In this document: positions 58,181 through 64,000 of the stretch, piece by piece
How positions within the stretch are numbered: position 1 is the first letter of the stretch
How the letters are laid out: each line of letters opens with the position of its first letter
The notes under the pieces: model-generated
Seen by the model: the letters and a program-made list of their open reading frames with translations, nothing else
Database searches by the model: none
What the model was told of the DNA's origin: nothing
Source: Shinisaurus crocodilurus
Lineage: Eukaryota; Chordata; Lepidosauria; Squamata; Shinisauridae
Reading direction: 5' to 3'
Length of the DNA: 64,000 nucleotides
NCBI GenBank assembly: GCA_021292165.1
Contig: CM037880.1
Span: 140,804,564-140,868,563, forward strand
Made by a program: the position numbers and the translations under genes

Positions 58181-60029
58181 CTGAAAAGGAAGCAGCAGCA
58201 CAGCGATTGGTGAGTGTTTGCCTATTTGGAAGAGAGACACGGCCACCTTCCTGACGCTCATTGGACTTTCATGGGGTGGAGGAGCGGCAGGTCCCCGTAA
58301 CTTCCACTATGTAAGACAGGGAGAGGCACCTTCCAGGGATTGGGGGGGCACATTGCCCCCCTGGAACCAATGAGGGGCAGCACCACACCTGCGTCAAAAT
58401 TGTGGCTGCTACTGAAATTCCTGCCGAATGTGCAGCTGTAGTGGTGGCAGCATTAAAAAAAGAAGAAGAATTTTGCAAGGAAACACAGCATGCTGAGAGT
58501 GGGTGCCTGGCTTGCAAGCAGAACTGCACTCCCAGGAGGTTTCTGCTCGCACACAAGGTGCGCGTTCCCCACATGCAAGGCCGGCCCTGCCACTGGGCAG
58601 AATGAAGCAGTCGCCTCAGGCAGCAGATGCTGGGAAGTGGCAGCAAGGTGTTGGGAGGAAAGACCTGTGTGCCATGCAGCCTGTTCTGTGCCTCCTACAT
58701 TAGCCTGCTGCTTCCAGATGCAGTAGAGGATGCTGTCCCACCATCAGTGCTTAAAACAGATTAATCTGCCAGCCCAGTTGGCTTTTGTAGGTGGAACGGG
58801 AGGGGGCGCCATCTTGTCCTTCGCCTCAGGCCAGCCCTGCCCAAGCACCTTACTTCCTTGCAAAAACACCAAACAAATTCAGCAGCAATGGCGGGGGGGG
58901 GGGGAGGCTGCAAAATTGGCCGGTGGGGCACGCATTCAGCCCGTGTGTTGCCCACCCCAATGTAAGGTATGACCTGCACATTCATAGTGATGTCCATTCA
59001 TGTGATTTCTCTTCCCTCCCTCACAAAGGGCAGAAATTGCACAAGCAAGACCTCTACACAAGTGGCCATCAGCGCGGGGTGCCTGGTTTCTCCATGTGCG
59101 TGGCGAAGGGGGAGAGGACGTAACACTGTGACACCATGTGGAGGTCGCAATGACATCTGAACTGGGGTCCAGTTACAGGAGAATTATAGCACATGCAGGG
59201 AGGACTGGCAACTGCCCCTTTCCCCCAAAATAGCACTAACTAAATACATCAATGAAGGCGCAATCCTATGCAAGTTTAGACAGAAAAAAGGCCTAGGATT
59301 GCGCCCTAAGAGAAGTTTTTAGAAATTGTCAGTACAAATGGCCAGACCTCATAAGCACACTGGCATGTTGGAATTACTGATAGTATTACTGACTTTAAAA
59401 TGCCGTTATTTTCTGCTTTTCACGTCAGTTCAAAATGTTATTAAAAAAACCTTCTGTCCTTATTTTCCCCATTTGTTTCTTCTGAGCCTGATTCTTCCTT
59501 TTCCTAAAAAGTGAATAATATTTGGGTTTTTAATGAAAAGTCAGCTTTTTTTTTTTAATGAAAAGTCAAACTTAAAAACGGCACTCAAGATAAGTAATGC
59601 TGGCTGACATTTATATAGATTTTCCAATTTTGCATAAATTTCTTGACTTCACAGATTTAATATTTAACTAACTTTGAATAGTATGAAGAGGAACAGGCCA
59701 GGTGAAACAACAAATAATGGTTTGTCAATCATGCTTTGTACATGCCATCATGAACCTTAAGCTCACAGACTCTCCCCCTCCACCATTCTTCATGCACAAG
59801 AGGGGGAATTAAGAAGCTTTGGTTTGTATTTTGCAACAAACTAGTTTCCTATTTCATCCAAAGACAGAAACTGGTTTGTACAAACCATAGTTTATTCACA
59901 AACCAGAATATCAAACCAGGATCTGCCTCTGGCAGACATGCCTTACAGGTTTTCTAACATACATCTACTTGAATGAGGGAAACTAACTTTGTTTGTTTCC
60001 CATCCAACTCACTCGCATTAAGAACTTAC

Positions 60030-60128
60030 CTGAAAGTGATGGTGCAACTACAAATGCGTGCAATTCAACTTCATTTTTTGGTAAAGTTATCTGAAGATTA
60101 TCTCCAGCCGACACCAGGAGTTCTTTTA
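60030..60128 (-). CDS. KIAA0319: KIAA0319 exon copy (start of PKD1)
   Basis: Identical in coding content to 49337-49435. The adjacent G run in the intron differs between copies. Confidence 0.85.
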
Positions 60129-60457
60129 CTGCACACAAATTAAGGGGGGGACGGGACGACCAGTTATTTTAAACCTGAAGGATCACTTTTATCCATAAAC
60201 TTTGATGGCTAGGACCTTTTAACAAATTGAGTGAATTTTGGCAAGAATCTTTTGCTGCTGAAAAAACTATATTAATAATAATGGCTAAGGACTGTTATTT
60301 TCTCATAAAGGCTTGATTAATCTTCCCCCTCGAAGCTGAAAGTGCAAAGTTAATGTTTTAAATACACAGCATGAGTTTTCTTCAACAGCGCATCCAAAGT
60401 GGCTGCCCGAAACCCTCTGAACTCAGAGGATTAAGGGGCATCCTATCGAGGACATAA

Positions 60458-60644
60458 GCCTGCGGCTTATGCTGGCTCAGCTTGTCTGAGCGTGGAAAGC
60501 TAAGCAGGGTCAAGCCAGGTTATTACTTGAATGGGAGACCCCTCCTCTAGTTTCCTGCATTGAGCAGGGGGTTGGACTCGATAGCCTTGTAGGCTCCTTC
60601 CAACTCTATGATCTATGAAATCTATGAAATCTATGAAATCTATG
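60458..60644 (+). repeat. 5S rRNA-derived SINE with CR1-like tail (copy 2 in the duplicated segment)
   Basis: Allelic counterpart of 49766-49943, with one more TATGAAATC-type unit in the tail. Confidence 0.85.
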
Positions 60645-62342
60645 AATTCGGAGGTGAAGGCCGCCTCTGCGCTTCTCCCATCCCGCAAAAGACTTAAGAC
60701 AGCCGATTTCGGCCGTCGAAGTCTTTTGCGCCTGCTCGCGATGAGGAGAGGCTGAGGCCCCGCCAGGATACATCGTATCCCGGTGGAGCCTCACTCCTCC
60801 CCCCCCCCTGCCCCCCGGAACACCCCTCCAATGCTGGCTCCGAGGTCAGTCTTGCAACCTCAGAGCCGCAACCAGAGTGGTTCTTTTGCACTGGCTATGA
60901 GGGCGGAGGGGGGAGGCACTCCGAGGAAGTTTCTGAGATCGGAGCTGGGGCTCTGAATATTTTCCTATGGCTGTCCAGACAGTGTCTACCAGCCATAGGA
61001 TTTCACCCCAAGTCACATAGTTGTGTAAGGTACTCCACATGCAGGTCTTCTCCTCTTGCAGGTATGCAGTCATACCTCATGCAGGTCTTCTTCTCTTGAG
61101 CCAGGGATTCCATGACTGAATAGCTTCCAGTCTGAGTGTAACACCTGGGCACTTTCACTTTGTTTCAAGCACGCTTGCAAAGAGCTCCACAAAAGTTACT
61201 AGCTGACAAACATTTTTACTAGCCTGCCTCTCCACGCACATCTATGCTCACCATTTGTGGCCTAAGAAAGAACCAACTTTTCTAAAGCTGCTCTGGTCCG
61301 GCCTACACATGTGCCAGGATGAAGCAAGAACAAGGTGGCAGAATTCAGAGGTACCACTTCAGTATGTAGGCCGGGGATCACATTTTTTAATGTTCCCCCA
61401 CATAAACAACAACAAAAACCCTCCCTGCAAGTGAAATACCAAGACCACATGGAGCAAGCTAGACTAGAGCCTTTCTTCTTGCCGTGCTAAGCTTTTACTT
61501 GCAGCGAGGTGTTTTTTTTACATAGGGGAGCATTAAACAAATGGCCCAACTCCACCCGCAAACTGCAATGGTACAGCCTATTCCACCACTTCAGGAACCT
61601 ACCACCACATTCTGCTGCATGCTTAGACCAAGGCCTCTGTCTATCCGCCTGGAGGAAATGCTTTATTTTATTTATTTTGAACCTTTGTATTCCGCCTTTC
61701 CCATTTAAAATGTCCAGGTCAATTTAAAAATAGGTTATAAAACACAATAAAAACAGCAACAATCAAGAAAACAACAGCTGTCAAAACTAAAAGGCAGCAC
61801 TAAAAATTATCATAGCTTTGTGTTTTATTAAATTTATAAACCGCTCTTCATATCACAAAGTGGCTTACAAGTAAAGTAACAATTCAAAACACAAGCAATA
61901 AAACAACAGTATTCAAACTCTAAAAAGTCATCAAAATATATAAAAAATACATCCCAAGTTAAAAGCCAGGGGGAAAAATGGTATTTGGCTGGCACAGAAA
62001 AGACATCAGCATAGGTACCAAGCAAGCTTCCCTGGAGAGAGAGTTCTGCAAGTGAGGTGCTGCAACCAAGAAGGCCCTCTCTCTGGTTACTGTCCACCTC
62101 ACCTCAGTTGGCAGCGGCATCTGGAGGAGAGCCTCCAAAGAAGATCTTGGTGTACAGGCAGGTTGAATTGGGAGACACTCCCTCAAGTATCCAGCTCCCA
62201 AGCCAGGTAGAGCTTTAAAGGATCGTTCCTCTCCATATGCAACTAGCTAAGTGGCCATTTACAAGTTTGGTTTAAGCAACTGTTTAAGAAGCCAGGATTA
62301 CAAATTCTCTCTCAAAACTTCAGCATAAAGAATTCACATTAC

Positions 62343-62535
62343 CTGATTTAGCGGCAGCAGTGGGAAATGGCACTTTATCTGTGGCAGGGGGTTGAGTGGT
62401 GAGAGCATAGGTGGGAACAGATGTGGTTTCATCTTGTATGAGATTACCTAGGCTGGATGTTTGAGTTTGTGCTGCAGTGGTGGAGAGGAATCCCAGGATG
62501 TCTGAAGGAGGAGGATTATGGGAAGGTGTTAGAAC
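62343..62535 (-). CDS. KIAA0319: KIAA0319 exon copy (Ser/Thr-rich linker)
   Basis: Same 193 bases as 51622-51814. In gene order it would sit upstream of the MANSC exon, which contradicts the known protein order and supports a duplicate contig. Confidence 0.85.
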
Positions 62536-63239
62536 CTACAAGATGAATTGCAGGAATATATAATTATTGTGAATATATTTTTCCTCACATTCCGATACAC
62601 AATATTAAGAATGTATTGGAAGATCCAAGTTCAAAATTCTGTTATAATTAGAATCAATGACATTATCAACCAAGGATGGAAAAATATTATACATTCCTAA
62701 GACTCAGCATCAAATATTTTAGGTACCTGGGCAACCAGATGCCTAGGCTGTTTCCAGCTCTATTATAAAAACTGGACAGAAACAGGATGAGACCACTGGA
62801 GAAACACACACCTATGCAAACTCTACAAAGGAATTCCATCTGCAGCCAATGAAAACCATACATGGCAGTGAATCACCAGGCATTCTCACAGCTAGAGAAG
62901 GGAACAGTAATTACCGTACATGGAATACCAGCCATGCTGGCTGGGAATTATGGGAGTTGCAGTCCAACACATGCACCAGGTTGGAGAAGGCTGGCTTATA
63001 GTATAATGGAGGAAGGATGAGGGTCAGCCAGATAGATGCACAGGTGTGGTTCTAAAGATGCCTTGACAGGCAAGTGACGCCTCCATGCTGAGAAGAACTA
63101 TATTCTGATTACTGGATGCCGAGGGGGAAACCACAGGAATGGCCATCACCACTGTGCTCTGCTTGTGAGCTTCCTAGGCTCATCTGGCTGGCTACTTACT
63201 ACTACTACTACGCCTCTGTAACTACTACTACTGTTACTA

Positions 63240-63480
63240 TGAGAGCCAGTGTGGCATAGTGGTGAGAGTGTTGGACTGGGACTCGGGAGATCCGGGTTCT
63301 ATTCCCCACTAGGCCATGAAACTCACTGGGTGACTTTGGGCCAGTCACTGACTCTCAGCCTAACCTACCTCACAGGGTTGTTGTGAGGATAAAATGGAAA
63401 GAAGGAGGATTATGTAAGCCACCTTGGGTTCCTTGCAGGAAAAAAGGCACGGTATAAATATAATAAAATAAATAAATAAA
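63240..63480 (+). repeat. tRNA-derived CORE/MIR-like SINE (duplicate of copy 5)
   Basis: Counterpart of 52524-52765 with small differences. The (ACT)n tract before it is shorter than in copy 1. Confidence 0.88.
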
Positions 63481-64000
63481 TGCTGCTGCTGTTAGGGGAT
63501 GGGTGTGCTGGCATATAAAAACATTTCTTTTTCTTTTAAGTTACAAATTAATATACTTCTGCATACCAAGGGATTCCTCTTGTATGTAGACACCACTACT
63601 TTATTTTTAGATGGACCTGTTTGTTTGCAAACAGGATCACCCAAGTCTGGGAGGGAATGATAACCAGTGGTCCCAAGGGAATGAGTCTTTTTAAGACACA
63701 GGTATGTCTCCCCTAGTGTGGTCAGTACTTCAGACACAACTCCATATCCCCAAGTCAGGACACACACAGAGATGCTTTATTTCTTTCCTCTTTTACTAAT
63801 TGGCAGAAATCAGAGTGTCTTTAAATGATGCAACTGCAAAGCACATTCAGAGCAACTCCAGCAGGTCTAGATTTTGTTTTTTTGTATTTAAGGCAGCCTT
63901 TCTTAACAGAGCAGTCAGCACTGAATAGCTTTCCCTTGGGGAAGGAGTTGGCAACAGCTTCCATATGGACAATGACACAATTAGCATTTTTGGCCATCAC

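Larger units (their letters stand above)
56036..64000. repeat. Second copy of 45345-53300 (probable false haplotypic duplication)
   Basis: The first base after the gap aligns to 45345 and the last base of the window to 53300, in the same orientation and order. Differences are scattered substitutions, changes in homopolymers and microsatellites, a gain of about 20 bases near 60945, and small indels at 57-62 kb. This pattern is typical of two alleles. It includes copies of all repeats listed for copy 1 (hAT-like at about 56752, MITE at about 58576-58840, 5S SINE at 60458-60644, L2-like tail at about 61661-62250, SINE at 63240-63480). Confidence 0.93.

Noticed and set aside
56036..64000. A true tandem duplication giving KIAA0319 extra linker/PKD1 exons
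   Set aside because: The copy starts exactly at a 100-N scaffold gap, is nearly identical in introns, places the exons on the wrong side of the MANSC exon and contains a frameshift. An assembly artefact explains all of this.

Overview
This window is vertebrate nuclear DNA, most likely from a squamate reptile (a lizard). Genes are spread over many short exons with GT-AG introns. The introns are full of squamate-style repeats: fold-back hAT-like MITEs, L2-like LINE tails, tRNA-derived CORE/MIR-like SINEs and 5S rRNA-derived SINEs. There are no operons, CRISPR arrays or microbial genes. The species is inferred from repeat style and gene content, not proven.

Layout: 1-4450 is repeat-rich intergenic DNA. 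It holds an old L2-like LINE carpet with younger elements inserted in it. A CpG-rich promoter and first exon lie at about 4450-5010. ALDH5A1 (mitochondrial succinate-semialdehyde dehydrogenase) runs on the + strand from 4637 to 17565. It has ten coding exons that join without any frame problem into 534 residues. A probable long 3' UTR reaches about 20.4 kb. About 20.4-24.1 kb is intergenic or 3' UTR sequence with no gene seen. KIAA0319, a type I membrane protein with a MANSC domain and five PKD repeats, lies on the - strand. Its stop codon is at 24098 and nineteen coding exons run up to 55921. The signal-peptide exon is not in the window. The two genes are convergent (tail to tail), as in the human 6p22 region.

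The right end is unusual. A run of exactly 100 N lies at 55936-56035. Directly after it, 56036-64000 repeats 45345-53300 almost base for base, including four KIAA0319 exons. The copy breaks the expected exon order and has a one-base frameshift. I read it as an uncollapsed second haplotype or contig overlap at a scaffold join, not as a real gene duplication.

The two genes do not form a pathway. ALDH5A1 completes GABA breakdown in mitochondria (succinate semialdehyde to succinate, using NAD+). KIAA0319 is a neuronal surface glycoprotein linked in humans to neuronal migration, axon growth and dyslexia. I found no previously undescribed system. The items most worth checking are the false duplication, a 154-bp local duplication around a PKD exon, a NAGNAG acceptor in the KIAA0319 tail, 5S-derived SINEs with a CR1-like 3' end, a perfect 34-bp hairpin in one 5S SINE, and several transposons with readable target-site duplications.
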